Below are positions 22,744-32,103 of a DNA stretch of 34,334 nucleotides, piece after piece. The notes below the pieces were generated by a model. It ran no database searches, was not told the origin of the DNA, and worked only from the letters and a program-made list of their open reading frames with translations. Each line of letters begins with the position of its first letter. Positions within the stretch are counted from its first letter, which is position 1. This DNA comes from Oscillospiraceae bacterium (lineage in GTDB: Bacteria > Bacillota > Clostridia > Oscillospirales > Acutalibacteraceae): contig CADABX010000016.1 of the NCBI GenBank assembly GCA_902786285.1, positions 1-34,334 of the forward strand. Reading direction: 5' to 3'. Position numbers and translations under genes: made by a program.

Positions 22744-23123
22744 CCCGCGGCGATACCGGCCGGCTGGGCGAAGCGCTGTGCGCGCGTTATCTCGAACGGC
22801 ACGGTTATACAATTGCCGCCTGCAACTTCCATGCACGCTGCGGGGAAGTGGATGTGATTGCTGAAACGGAAAGCGAAATTTGCTTTGTAGAGGTCAAAAC
22901 GCGCCGGGAAAACGCCATGGTGTCGCCGGCGCAGGCGGTCGATCTGCGCAAGCAGCAAAAACTGGTGCTGACGGCGCAGGTCTATCTGCAGCAGCATCCG
23001 AGCGAAAAGCAGCCGCGCTTCGACGTTTTCGAAGTGCTGACCGACGCGAAAGGCAAACCGACCCGGCAGCGTCATTTGCTGCATGCGTTCGACGCGTCGT
23101 GCATCGACGGCTTATACTATTAA
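22740..23123 (+). CDS. YraN/UPF0102 family nuclease-fold protein
   Basis: A 127-residue UPF0102 protein with a restriction-endonuclease-like fold and no confirmed function. GRLGEALCARYLERHGY (7-23) opens the domain, GEVDVIA and ICFVEVKTRR carry the presumed metal-binding Asp, Glu and Lys (D-ExK arrangement), and SPAQAVDLRKQQKLV follows. The start is GTG at 22740: TGGAGG lies seven bases upstream and GTGA overlaps the rnhB stop. A longer frame with an ATG inside rnhB is less likely. The rnhB-yraN pairing is common in Firmicutes, which suggests a link to DNA repair or recombination, but that is inference. Confidence 0.93.
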   Translation: MTRGDTGRLGEALCARYLERHGYTIAACNFHARCGEVDVIAETESEICFVEVKTRRENAMVSPAQAVDLRKQQKLVLTAQVYLQQHPSEKQPRFDVFEVLTDAKGKPTRQRHLLHAFDASCIDGLYY

Positions 23124-23169
23124 ACGACTGTTTCGCGTACAAAAAGATGAAAAATTTTTGCAAAAAAGG

Positions 23170-23198
23170 TTTTCATTCTTTCGCTTTCGTGTTATGAT
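23170..23198 (+). promoter_or_regulatory. Promoter of thrC
   Basis: TTTTCA (23170-23175), 17 bases, TATGAT (23193-23198), 33 bases before the start codon. Moderate match. No T-box or attenuator is visible. Confidence 0.62.
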
Positions 23199-23230
23199 AA
23201 ACCCATTGAACTTCCCGGGAGGAATTGATC

Positions 23231-24724
23231 ATGCTTTATACGAGTACAAGAGATAAAACGGTACATGTCTCTTCCGCGCAGGCCATCGCGCACGGTATCA
23301 GCGCCGAAGGCGGCCTGTTTGTGCCCGAAGAGATCCCGGTCGTTGATCAGGCGTTTTTGAAAGAGCTGTCCGGCCTCGATTACATATCACGTGCAAAACG
23401 CGTGCTTTCGCTCTATCTGACGGACTTCACCGAAGAAGAGATTGATTTCTGCGTGCGCGGCGCCTATGCGCCCGGCAAGTTTTCGAGCGAAAAGGTTTCG
23501 CCCTTGCATACGATCGCGGACGGCGCCCATGTGCTTGAGCTCTGGCGCGGCCCGACCTGCGCGTTTAAGGATATGGCGCTGCAGCTGCTGCCCTATCTTT
23601 TGACCACGGCGGCTAAAAAGACCGTTGCCGACAAGACGATCGTCATCCTTGTCGCAACATCCGGCGACACCGGCAAGGCTGCACTGGCCGGCTTTTGCGA
23701 CGTGCCCGGCACCAGGATCATGGTCTTCTATCCGAACGACGGCGTCAGTCCGATGCAAAAGCTGCAGATGACGACGCAGGAGGGCAGCAACGTCAGCGTC
23801 TGCGCCATCAACGGCAACTTCGACGACGCACAAAACGGTGTGAAGGCGATCTTTACCGATCCCGACGTCGCCAAAAAGCTCGACGAAAACGGCATGATGT
23901 TCTCGTCCGCCAATTCCATCAACTGGGGTCGTCTGGTGCCGCAGATCGTCTATTACATTTCCGCCTACTGCGATCTGCTTGCGGACGGCACGATCGAAAA
24001 CGGCGATTCCATCAACATCGTGGTGCCCACCGGCAACTTCGGCAACATCCTCGCTGCGTACTATGCGCGGCAGATGGGTGTGCCGGTCAAAACGCTGGTG
24101 TGCGCGTCCAACGCCAACAATGTGCTGACGGAGTTTTTGCAAAGCGGCGTCTATGACCGCAACCGTCCGTTTTTCACAACGACCTCGCCGTCAATGGACA
24201 TCCTCATTTCCTCCAACCTCGAACGGTTGCTGTTCCATCTTGCCGGAGACGACGACGCACGCGTGCGCGGCTGGATGGCGCAGCTCAAGGACACCGGCCG
24301 CTATACAGTGGAGGACGATATCAAAGAAAAGCTGCAAACGCTGTTTGCCGCCGGTTGCTGCGACGATGAAGCAACCAAAGCGACCATCGCCAAGACCTGG
24401 CACGACGGCTATCTGTGCGATACGCATACGGCCGTGGCTGTCAACGTCTATGAAGCCTATGCGGCAAAGACCGGCGACAAAACGCCGACGGTGATCGCTT
24501 CCACGGCGAATCCGTATAAATTCTCCAAAGCGGTTCTGACCGCTGTGACCGGGAAAGAGCCGGACGGGATCGATGAATTTGCGCAGGTTGATGCGCTGAT
24601 CGCCGCCACGGGCGAGCCCTGTCCGCCGCAGCTTGCAACGCTCAAAGAAAAAACGCCGCGCTTCCTCGACTGCTGCAGCCGTGAGGAGATGGCGCAAAAG
24701 GTCTATGAGATGCTCGGCATCTGA
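23231..24724 (+). CDS. thrC: Threonine synthase
   Basis: A 497-residue PLP enzyme converting O-phospho-L-homoserine to threonine, the last step of threonine synthesis. YTSTRDKTVHVSSAQAIAHGIS is the N-terminal signature of the long ThrC class, TCAFKDMALQLLP carries the PLP lysine (Lys113), VATSGDTGKAAL binds the phosphate, and IVVPTGNFGNILAAYYA is also typical. The ATG at 23231 follows GGAGG; a TTG six bases earlier is less likely. It is expressed from its own promoter and apparently is not in a thr operon here (no hom or thrB beside it). Confidence 0.96.
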   Translation: MLYTSTRDKTVHVSSAQAIAHGISAEGGLFVPEEIPVVDQAFLKELSGLDYISRAKRVLSLYLTDFTEEEIDFCVRGAYAPGKFSSEKVSPLHTIADGAHVLELWRGPTCAFKDMALQLLPYLLTTAAKKTVADKTIVILVATSGDTGKAALAGFCDVPGTRIMVFYPNDGVSPMQKLQMTTQEGSNVSVCAINGNFDDAQNGVKAIFTDPDVAKKLDENGMMFSSANSINWGRLVPQIVYYISAYCDLLADGTIENGDSINIVVPTGNFGNILAAYYARQMGVPVKTLVCASNANNVLTEFLQSGVYDRNRPFFTTTSPSMDILISSNLERLLFHLAGDDDARVRGWMAQLKDTGRYTVEDDIKEKLQTLFAAGCCDDEATKATIAKTWHDGYLCDTHTAVAVNVYEAYAAKTGDKTPTVIASTANPYKFSKAVLTAVTGKEPDGIDEFAQVDALIAATGEPCPPQLATLKEKTPRFLDCCSREEMAQKVYEMLGI

Positions 24725-24739
24725 AGCATGAATCGTTGA

Positions 24740-24772
24740 AGCGGCACGTGGGTGACTGCGTGCCGCTCCTTT
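24740..24772 (+). terminator. Terminator of thrC (moderate)
   Basis: AGCGGCACG (24740-24748) pairs perfectly with CGTGCCGCT (24759-24767) around ten bases, followed by CCTTTT. The short T-run may let transcription continue into the metallophosphoesterase gene. Confidence 0.68.
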
Positions 24773-24791
24773 TATGAAAGGAGGAAATGCG

Positions 24792-25484
24792 ATGCATCTG
24801 TTTGCGATCGCCGATACACATCTGTCGCTGCGCACAAATAAGCCGATGGATATTTTTCAGGGCTGGTCCGACTATGTGAAGCGCCTGGAAACGAACTGGC
24901 GCCGGCTTGTTTCAGACGACGACGTTGTCGTTATCCCGGGCGATATTTCCTGGGAAATGGATCTGCAAAACTGCAAACAGGATTTCGCGTTCCTCAACAG
25001 CCTGCCCGGCACGAAGATATTGATGAAGGGCAACCACGACTATTGGTGGACGACCAGACGCAAGATGGATGCATTCATTGAAGAAAACGGCTTCTCCACC
25101 TTAAAGATTTTGTTCAACAACGCCTACCGCTTCGGCGATTACACCATTGTCGGCACCCGCGGCTGGTTTTACGACGCGGAAGCCGATGCGGATAAAAAAG
25201 TGCTCCTGCGCGAAAAGGGGAGACTGCAGATGTCCATCGACGCCGGAAAGGCGCTCGGCGGCGAGCTGATCTGTTTTCTGCATTACCCGCCGCTGTCTTT
25301 GAATCAGAGCTGTGAAGAACTGCTCAGCGTGCTGCGGGACGAACAGATCCGGCGCTGCTACTACGGCCATCTGCACGGTCCGTCAACGTCGCTCGCCTTC
25401 ATCGGCGACCGGGATGACATTCATTTTCAGTTAATTTCCGCAGATTATTTGCATTTTTGTCCGTTTTTGGTGGAAAAAATTTAA
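24792..25484 (+). CDS. Calcineurin-like metallophosphoesterase
   Basis: A 230-residue binuclear metal phosphoesterase. All family motifs are present in order: D8-x-H10 (ADTHL), GD51 (IPGDISW), GN81H82D (KGNHDYW), a lone His in FLHYPPL, and GHLHG near the C-terminus. It resembles uncharacterised Firmicutes phosphohydrolases of about this size; the substrate cannot be told from sequence. There is no signal peptide, so it acts in the cytosol. The ATG at 24792 follows AAAGGAGG; an upstream ATG overlaps that ribosome site. It sits downstream of thrC with only a moderate terminator between. Confidence 0.92.
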   Translation: MHLFAIADTHLSLRTNKPMDIFQGWSDYVKRLETNWRRLVSDDDVVVIPGDISWEMDLQNCKQDFAFLNSLPGTKILMKGNHDYWWTTRRKMDAFIEENGFSTLKILFNNAYRFGDYTIVGTRGWFYDAEADADKKVLLREKGRLQMSIDAGKALGGELICFLHYPPLSLNQSCEELLSVLRDEQIRRCYYGHLHGPSTSLAFIGDRDDIHFQLISADYLHFCPFLVEKI

Positions 25485-25492
25485 AAAAAGTA

Positions 25493-25521
25493 TGGAAATC
25501 CTGAACAAAGTCTGTTATAAT
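25493..25521 (+). promoter_or_regulatory. Extended -10 promoter of tig
   Basis: TGtTATAAT (-10 at 25516-25521) with a weak -35 TGGAAA (25493-25498) 17 bases upstream. The leader to tig is about 70 bases. Confidence 0.72.
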
Positions 25522-25598
25522 ACATTGGTTAAATTGCATAACGGGTCAGCACCTCTTTGTTGCATGGCCCGGGAAAACACAAAAAGGAGATCAAAACC

Positions 25599-26945
25599 AT
25601 GAGCTTAAAAACATGCAACAAAGCAGAGGAAGCGAACCTTTACACCCTCGAAGTGTCCATCGACGCCAAAACATTCGAAGACGCGATGAACAAGGCGTTC
25701 AACAAACAAAAGAACCGCATTTCGCTGCCGGGCTTCCGCAAGGGCAAGGTGACCCGCAAAATGGCGGAGACCTTCTACGGCAAGGGCTTTTTATATGAAG
25801 ACGCGCTGGATATCTGCTATCCGACCGCTGTGGAAGACGCGATCAAGGAAGCAGAACTCGACGCTGTCGGCACCAAGAGCGCTGATATCAAAGAGATCGG
25901 CGAAAACGGTGTGGAACTGACGGTTGAAGTGTATGTCAAGCCCGACGTGGAAATCAAGGCATACAAGGAACTCAAAGCCACCAAAAAGAAAGTGGAAGCG
26001 ACTGACGACGAGATCAACGCCAAGATCGACGAACTCGTGCACCGCAACGCGCGCATCATCTCTTTGGAAGACAGAGCCGCGCAGGACGGCGATATCGCTG
26101 TGATCGACTTTGAAGGCTTTGTGGACGGCGTTGCATTTGACGGCGGCAAAGGCGAAAACTATGAGCTGAAACTCGGCTCCGGCACCTTTATTCCGGGCTT
26201 CGAAGATCAGATCATCGGCCACAACGCCGAAGACGCGTTCGATGTGAACGTGACCTTCCCGCATGAGTATGCCCCGGAGCTTGCCGACAAGGATGCCGTG
26301 TTCAAAGTGACGCTGCACGAGATCAAGACCGAGGAATTCCCTGAAGTCGACGACGAATTCGCGCAGGACGCTGCAGACTGCGATACGGTCGATGCGCTGA
26401 AAAAGCAGCTTGCCGACGAGATCAAGAAGGACAAGGAAGACGCCAACGACCGTGAGATCCGCACCCAGCTGTTTGACAAGCTTGTGGAAAACACCGAAGG
26501 CGAGATCCCGCCGGTCATGGTTGACAGCGAGGTCGAAAACCAGATCCGCGACATGGACTACAGACTGTCCTCCCAGGGCATGAATTTCCAGACCTACCTG
26601 CAGTACATGGGCATGGATATGGATACCTATAAGGAGCAGGCGAGACCGGAAGCCGAAAAGGCGGTCAAGCTGCGTCTGGCACTGGAAAAGGTTGCCGCGC
26701 TCGAAGAGATCGAGATCGGCGACGAGGATCTCGAGGCCGAGTATGATAAATACGCGGAACAATACAAGATGGAAAAGGAACAGATCAAAAAGATCATTCC
26801 CGTTGACGGTTTGAAAAAGGATATGGCGGTGGAAAAGGCGATCCAGGTGATCCGCGACAACGCCAAGATCACAACGGCAAGAAAACCGCGCGCGCCGAAG
26901 GAAAAGACCGAAGCCGCGCCGGCAGCGGAAGAGGCAGCCGAATAA
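25599..26945 (+). CDS. tig: Trigger factor chaperone/prolyl isomerase
   Basis: A 448-residue ribosome-bound chaperone that meets nascent chains at the tunnel exit. The N-terminal ribosome-binding domain has the signature GFRKGK (45-50). An FKBP-type prolyl isomerase domain spans about 162-245 (GDIAVIDFEGFVDGVAFDGG; SGTFIPGFEDQIIGH), and a helical substrate-binding C-terminal domain follows. The last ~25 residues are a low-complexity Lys/Ala/Glu/Pro tail, common in Clostridia. The ATG at 25599 is chosen because AAAAGGAG precedes it and it matches the family N-terminus; an in-frame ATG 42 bases upstream lacks these. clpX follows after 59 bases. Confidence 0.96.
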   Translation: MSLKTCNKAEEANLYTLEVSIDAKTFEDAMNKAFNKQKNRISLPGFRKGKVTRKMAETFYGKGFLYEDALDICYPTAVEDAIKEAELDAVGTKSADIKEIGENGVELTVEVYVKPDVEIKAYKELKATKKKVEATDDEINAKIDELVHRNARIISLEDRAAQDGDIAVIDFEGFVDGVAFDGGKGENYELKLGSGTFIPGFEDQIIGHNAEDAFDVNVTFPHEYAPELADKDAVFKVTLHEIKTEEFPEVDDEFAQDAADCDTVDALKKQLADEIKKDKEDANDREIRTQLFDKLVENTEGEIPPVMVDSEVENQIRDMDYRLSSQGMNFQTYLQYMGMDMDTYKEQARPEAEKAVKLRLALEKVAALEEIEIGDEDLEAEYDKYAEQYKMEKEQIKKIIPVDGLKKDMAVEKAIQVIRDNAKITTARKPRAPKEKTEAAPAAEEAAE

Positions 26946-27004
26946 GACGGGACTTGCGATCCAACACTGTTTATAAGTCCATCGGTTGATAAGGAGTATA
27001 GGTC

Positions 27005-28306
<1,302 letters not shown>

Positions 28307-28330
28307 TTCCGGCTGACAGACAAATTTGGG

Positions 28331-28360
28331 TTGACAAGCGCAGGGTCGTTGTGCTAAAAT
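28331..28360 (+). promoter_or_regulatory. Sigma-A promoter of secG
   Basis: TTGACA (28331-28336), 18 bases, TAAAAT (28355-28360), 36 bases before the secG start codon. Confidence 0.85.
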
Positions 28361-28395
28361 AACCAAGTATCAAAAATTGCGGAGGTAAATCTATT

Positions 28396-28647
28396 ATGAC
28401 TGCACTTCAATATGTATTATCCATTGTTATTATTCTGCTCTCCATCGGTATCTCCATCCTGGTTTTGATGCAGGAAAGCAAACAGCAGGGTCTGTCCGGC
28501 GCAATCTCCGGCGCTGCGGAAACCTTCTTCGGCAAAAACAAGGGCAGAACGATGGAAGCCAAGCTTGAAAAATGGACCAAAATCGCCGGTATTGCGTTCT
28601 TTGTTCTGGCGCTTGTTTCGTCTTTGCTCGTTTTGTTCGGTGCGTAA
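28396..28647 (+). CDS. secG: Preprotein translocase subunit SecG
   Basis: An 83-residue membrane protein of the SecYEG channel. Two transmembrane segments (about 3-25 and 61-82) are joined by a cytoplasmic loop with LVLMQESKQQGLSGAISGAAETFFGKNKGRT, the conserved SecG core including the GLSGAI and FFGKN motifs. The length is normal. GGAGG lies ten bases before the ATG. It is followed after 36 bases by a pyruvyl transferase-like gene, probably on the same transcript; the rnr-smpB genes often next to secG are not here. Confidence 0.94.
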   Translation: MTALQYVLSIVIILLSIGISILVLMQESKQQGLSGAISGAAETFFGKNKGRTMEAKLEKWTKIAGIAFFVLALVSSLLVLFGA

Positions 28648-28683
28648 TTATCGGCACCCCGATTTTGAACCGAGGTAACGGAT

Positions 28684-29895
28684 ATGAAATATGGTGTTCT
28701 GTGGCGTAAGACCACAAAGAATATCGGTGACGACGTACAGTCCTATGCGGCATCCCTTTGGCTGCCGTCTGTTGACTATATGGTCGATATCGAGGATATG
28801 GAGCATTTTACGGCGGAAAACGACGAACCCGTCGCCACCATTATGAGCGCATGGTATATGTGGCATAAATGGTATTGGCCGCCGTCAAAGTATATTCATC
28901 CGCTGTGGATCGGCTTTCACTACAACGACATTCTGCGCGGCAGACCCAGAGGTATGCAGAGCAGATTCGAATATGTGGACAACGGCCCCGGTCTTGAATA
29001 TCTGAAAAACTATGAGCCGATCGGCTGCCGCGATTACTATACCCAGGGCGTTCTGGATAATTTCGGCATCAAAAACTACTATTCCGGCTGTGTCACCCTG
29101 ACCCTGCCGCGCCGCGATATTCCGAAACCGGACCGCGAATATGTGTGTTTGGTCGGCGTCAGCAAGGCTGTTGAAAAGGCGGTGCGAAAGCAGCTCAAGG
29201 GAACCGGCATCGACGTCAAGGTTTTGCCGCCGACCCGTCCGGAGCCTTCCACCAACCTTTCGTGGGAACAGCGCCGCGATGAAGTGATCTCGTATCTGGA
29301 TACCTATCAGAACGCAAAGTGCGTGATCACCTTCCGCCTGCACTGCTCGCTGCCGTGTCTTGCGCTGGAAACGCCGGTGCTGCTCGTGCGCGACAGCTTT
29401 AAGTCCGTGCGCTTCAACCCGTATAAGGATTTCCTGCATCACGCCTATCCGCAGGAAGTGATCGACGGCAAATACCGCGATTTTATGCTCAACCCGCCCG
29501 CAAACCCGGATAACTATAAGCCGGTGCGCGAAAGCCTGAGCAAAACGATCCGCGCGTTCATCGACGAATGCGAAAAGGAAACACGGACGGCAAGCGAACT
29601 GACGCGTCTGCATACCGATCCTGTGGAGCTGCTGCAATGGCAGCACGACACCATGCAAAAAACACTCGACAACTTCTTTATCGAGAGCCGCTATGATTTC
29701 CATGAACTGCAGGATACCAAAAAGCTGCTGAAAAAAGCCACCGAAGACGTGGAGCGTTTGCAAAAGCAGCTGGCGCTCGAGCGCAGGCAAAACAGGCAGA
29801 TGCATGAGCTTGCACAGTCCCGGATCATCCGCTTTGCAATTCGTCTGCGCGCATTTTACCGCAGACTGCTCGGCAAAGACAAAAAGAAAAAATAA
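28684..29895 (+). CDS. Polysaccharide pyruvyl transferase family protein
   Basis: A 403-residue cytosolic protein resembling the polysaccharide pyruvyl transferase (CsaB/WcaK-like) family, whose members add pyruvate ketals to cell-surface polysaccharides or related substrates. The N-terminal GVLWRKTTKNIGDDVQSYAA fits the first nucleotide-binding-like loop. GCRDYYTQGVLDNFGI and the later CVITFRLHCSLPCLALETPVLLV match the family's substrate-binding segments. From about residue 300 on it becomes helical, with a coiled coil at about 345-380 and a very basic end (RRLLGKDKKKK), not typical of CsaB and possibly a membrane or partner contact. The ribosome site is GAGG. It lies downstream of secG and has a strong terminator. 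Confidence 0.82.
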   Translation: MKYGVLWRKTTKNIGDDVQSYAASLWLPSVDYMVDIEDMEHFTAENDEPVATIMSAWYMWHKWYWPPSKYIHPLWIGFHYNDILRGRPRGMQSRFEYVDNGPGLEYLKNYEPIGCRDYYTQGVLDNFGIKNYYSGCVTLTLPRRDIPKPDREYVCLVGVSKAVEKAVRKQLKGTGIDVKVLPPTRPEPSTNLSWEQRRDEVISYLDTYQNAKCVITFRLHCSLPCLALETPVLLVRDSFKSVRFNPYKDFLHHAYPQEVIDGKYRDFMLNPPANPDNYKPVRESLSKTIRAFIDECEKETRTASELTRLHTDPVELLQWQHDTMQKTLDNFFIESRYDFHELQDTKKLLKKATEDVERLQKQLALERRQNRQMHELAQSRIIRFAIRLRAFYRRLLGKDKKKK

Positions 29896-29924
29896 GCCCA
29901 AGGGCGGTATATACTTCTTCAGTT

Positions 29925-29960
29925 ACAGACTGTATCGACAGCGGTACAGTCTGTTTTGTT
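29925..29960 (+). terminator. Terminator after the pyruvyl transferase-like gene
   Basis: ACAGACTGTA (29925-29934) pairs perfectly with TACAGTCTGT (29945-29954) around ten bases, followed by TTTGTTTT. Confidence 0.87.
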
Positions 29961-29991
29961 TTCCCTTCCGGCTGAAACTCCCTTTGATTGC

Positions 29992-30021
29992 TTGACTTTT
30001 ATCCTTTTGTTGCGTTATAAT
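29992..30021 (+). promoter_or_regulatory. Sigma-A promoter of the peptidase operon
   Basis: TTGACT (29992-29997), 18 bases, TATAAT (30016-30021), 35 bases before the first peptidase start. Confidence 0.85.
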
Positions 30022-30055
30022 AAACTGATATGTTATTTCCCGAGGTGAACCCTAT

Positions 30056-31078
30056 ATGACAACAACCGAACTTTGCTTCCGCCTGGCGTCGGTCAACGGA
30101 ACCTCCGGCGACGAAACCGCGGCGGCAAAGGAGATACAATCGCTGTTTTCGCCGTTTATGCAGACCTCAATCGATACGCTTGGCAGTGTTTGCGCAACCT
30201 GCGGCAACGGCAAAACAAGGATTCTGCTCGACGCGCACATCGACCGGATCGGCCTTGCGGTGCGCGGCATTGATGAAAAAGGCTTTTTGCTTGTGAGCGC
30301 GGTCGGCGGCGTCGATTCGCGTGTGCTGGTCGGCAGTGAAGTGACCGTGATGGGCAAACAACCTTTGCCCGGCGTCATCTGTTCCACGCCGCCGCATCTG
30401 CTGACAAAAGAGCAAAAGAAAGCCGGCGTGGAAGTGAAGGATCTTGCAATCGATATCGGCATGGATCATGAATCCGCGACCCGGCAGGTGCAGATCGGCG
30501 ACCGTGTGATGCTGCCGGACAATCAGCATCATCTGCTCGGCAGCCGCATCGTTTCCGCAGGCTTTGACGATCGCTGCGGCGTGGCGGCGCTGTATCTTGC
30601 GGCAAAGCAGGTCTGCGACAAGCTGCAAAACTGTACGTTGCTCGTGCAGTGCTCCGTGCAGGAGGAGGTCGGCGGCAGCGGCGCCAAAACCGGCGCGTTC
30701 GCCTGCGACGCCGATTATGCCATCGCGGTGGACGTCGGCTTCGGCGGCGATCCCTATTGCGATAAAACCGAAACCATCGCCCTCGGCGGCGGCCCGTCCA
30801 TCGGCATCGCGCCGGTGCTCGACCACGCGCTGACGCAGGAGCTGATCGCCGTTGCGAAGGAAAACAATATCCCGTATCAGCACGACGTGATGCGCGGACG
30901 GACCGGCACCAACGCCGACCAGATCCAGCCGTCGCGCGGCGGCGTCAAAACTGCGCTCCTGTCCATTCCGCTGCGCTCCATGCATACGCCGGTGGAAGTG
31001 ATCGACACGACCGACATCGAACAGACCGCGGCGCTGCTCGCGGCATGGATTTTGAAAAAGGAGGCGGATTTGGCATGA
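30056..31078 (+). CDS. M42 family aminopeptidase, copy 1
   Basis: A 340-residue dimetal aminopeptidase or glutamyl-aminopeptidase/endoglucanase-like protein of family M42. The metal and catalytic residues fit: His61 and Asp63 (LDAHID), Asp171/172 (GFDDRCG), Glu203-Glu204 (QEEVGG), Asp226 (VDVGFGG) and His310 (RSMHTPVE). The canonical AHMDEIG loop reads AHIDRIG here, an Arg where Glu is usual next to a metal ligand. CSTPPHLL (109-116) keeps the family PPHL motif. It would trim short peptides in the cytosol. GAGGTGA precedes the ATG, the operon's first gene, and its TGA overlaps the ATG of the second M42 gene. Confidence 0.92.
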   Translation: MTTTELCFRLASVNGTSGDETAAAKEIQSLFSPFMQTSIDTLGSVCATCGNGKTRILLDAHIDRIGLAVRGIDEKGFLLVSAVGGVDSRVLVGSEVTVMGKQPLPGVICSTPPHLLTKEQKKAGVEVKDLAIDIGMDHESATRQVQIGDRVMLPDNQHHLLGSRIVSAGFDDRCGVAALYLAAKQVCDKLQNCTLLVQCSVQEEVGGSGAKTGAFACDADYAIAVDVGFGGDPYCDKTETIALGGGPSIGIAPVLDHALTQELIAVAKENNIPYQHDVMRGRTGTNADQIQPSRGGVKTALLSIPLRSMHTPVEVIDTTDIEQTAALLAAWILKKEADLA

Positions 31079-32103
31079 TGCAACTGCTCGAACAGCTTTG
31101 TCTGCTAAACGGCACCTCCGGCCGCGAAGAACGTGTCCGTGCTTTCATTTTGCAGCGTCTTTCCGGCAAAGCGGACGTCACCGTCGATCCGCTCGGCAAC
31201 GTGCTTGCTTTTGTCAAGGGCAGACAGCGGGCAAAGAAAACCGTAATGTTCACGGCGCACATGGACGAAGTCGGCTTCATCGTCACCTATATCACAGACG
31301 AAGGCTATCTCAAATTCAGCCCGGTCGGCGGCGTTGACGATAAAGTGATCGTCGGCCGCGCCGTCACCGTCGGCGAAGAGGACATCCCCGGTGTGATCGG
31401 CATCAAGGCGATCCATCTGACCGACAAAGACGAAAGCGGAAAGGTGCCGTCCGTTGATACTCTGTATATTGACATTGGTGCAAAGAATAAAGCCGAGGCG
31501 GAATCGAAAGTCCATGTCGGCGACGCGGCCTACTTTATCTCCGACTTCAAGCATCTCGGCACGCATAAGATCAAGGCGAAAGCGATCGACGACCGGTTCG
31601 GCTGCGCGGTGATGCTCGATATGATCGATCAGGGCGTCGATTACGATTGCTGGTTCTGTTTCCTTGTGCAGGAGGAAGTCGGTCTGCGCGGCGCCGGGCC
31701 TGCGGCGTTCCGTGTGAAACCGGATTATGCCGTTGTGCTCGAAGCGACGACAGCGGCCGACGTTGCCGGCGTCAAGCCGGAGGACAGCGTCTGCATCCAG
31801 GGAAACGGCGCGGTTGTGTCGTTTATGGATCGCAGCACCGTCTATAACCGCACCCTGTTTCAGCATGCGTTCCGCCTGGCCGCGGATCACGGCATCGCCT
31901 GTCAGAGCAAAACAACCGTTGCCGGCGGCAACGACGCCGGCGCCATCCACAAAGCAAACGGCGGCGTCTATACCCTGACCGTGTCGCTGCCGTGCCGCTA
32001 TATCCATTCTGCAACGAGTGTGGCAGACGTGCGCGACATGGTTTCTTGCCGTGCGCTCGCGCCGCTGCTGCTGAATGCTTACGCCAATGATACGGCTCTG
32101 TAA
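31075..32103 (+). CDS. M42 family aminopeptidase, copy 2
   Basis: A 342-residue M42 metallopeptidase, clearly related to but well diverged from the gene just upstream. Ligands: His62 and Asp64 (TAHMDEVGF, the canonical motif here), AIDDRFGC, QEEVGLRGAG, and the C-terminal CRYIHSATS. The second start, ATG 31078, cannot be excluded; 31075 gives the four-base ATGA overlap with the preceding stop and better spacing from GGAGG. The tandem pair suggests two peptidases with different peptide preference acting together on peptides in the cytosol. Confidence 0.92.
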   Translation: MMQLLEQLCLLNGTSGREERVRAFILQRLSGKADVTVDPLGNVLAFVKGRQRAKKTVMFTAHMDEVGFIVTYITDEGYLKFSPVGGVDDKVIVGRAVTVGEEDIPGVIGIKAIHLTDKDESGKVPSVDTLYIDIGAKNKAEAESKVHVGDAAYFISDFKHLGTHKIKAKAIDDRFGCAVMLDMIDQGVDYDCWFCFLVQEEVGLRGAGPAAFRVKPDYAVVLEATTAADVAGVKPEDSVCIQGNGAVVSFMDRSTVYNRTLFQHAFRLAADHGIACQSKTTVAGGNDAGAIHKANGGVYTLTVSLPCRYIHSATSVADVRDMVSCRALAPLLLNAYANDTAL

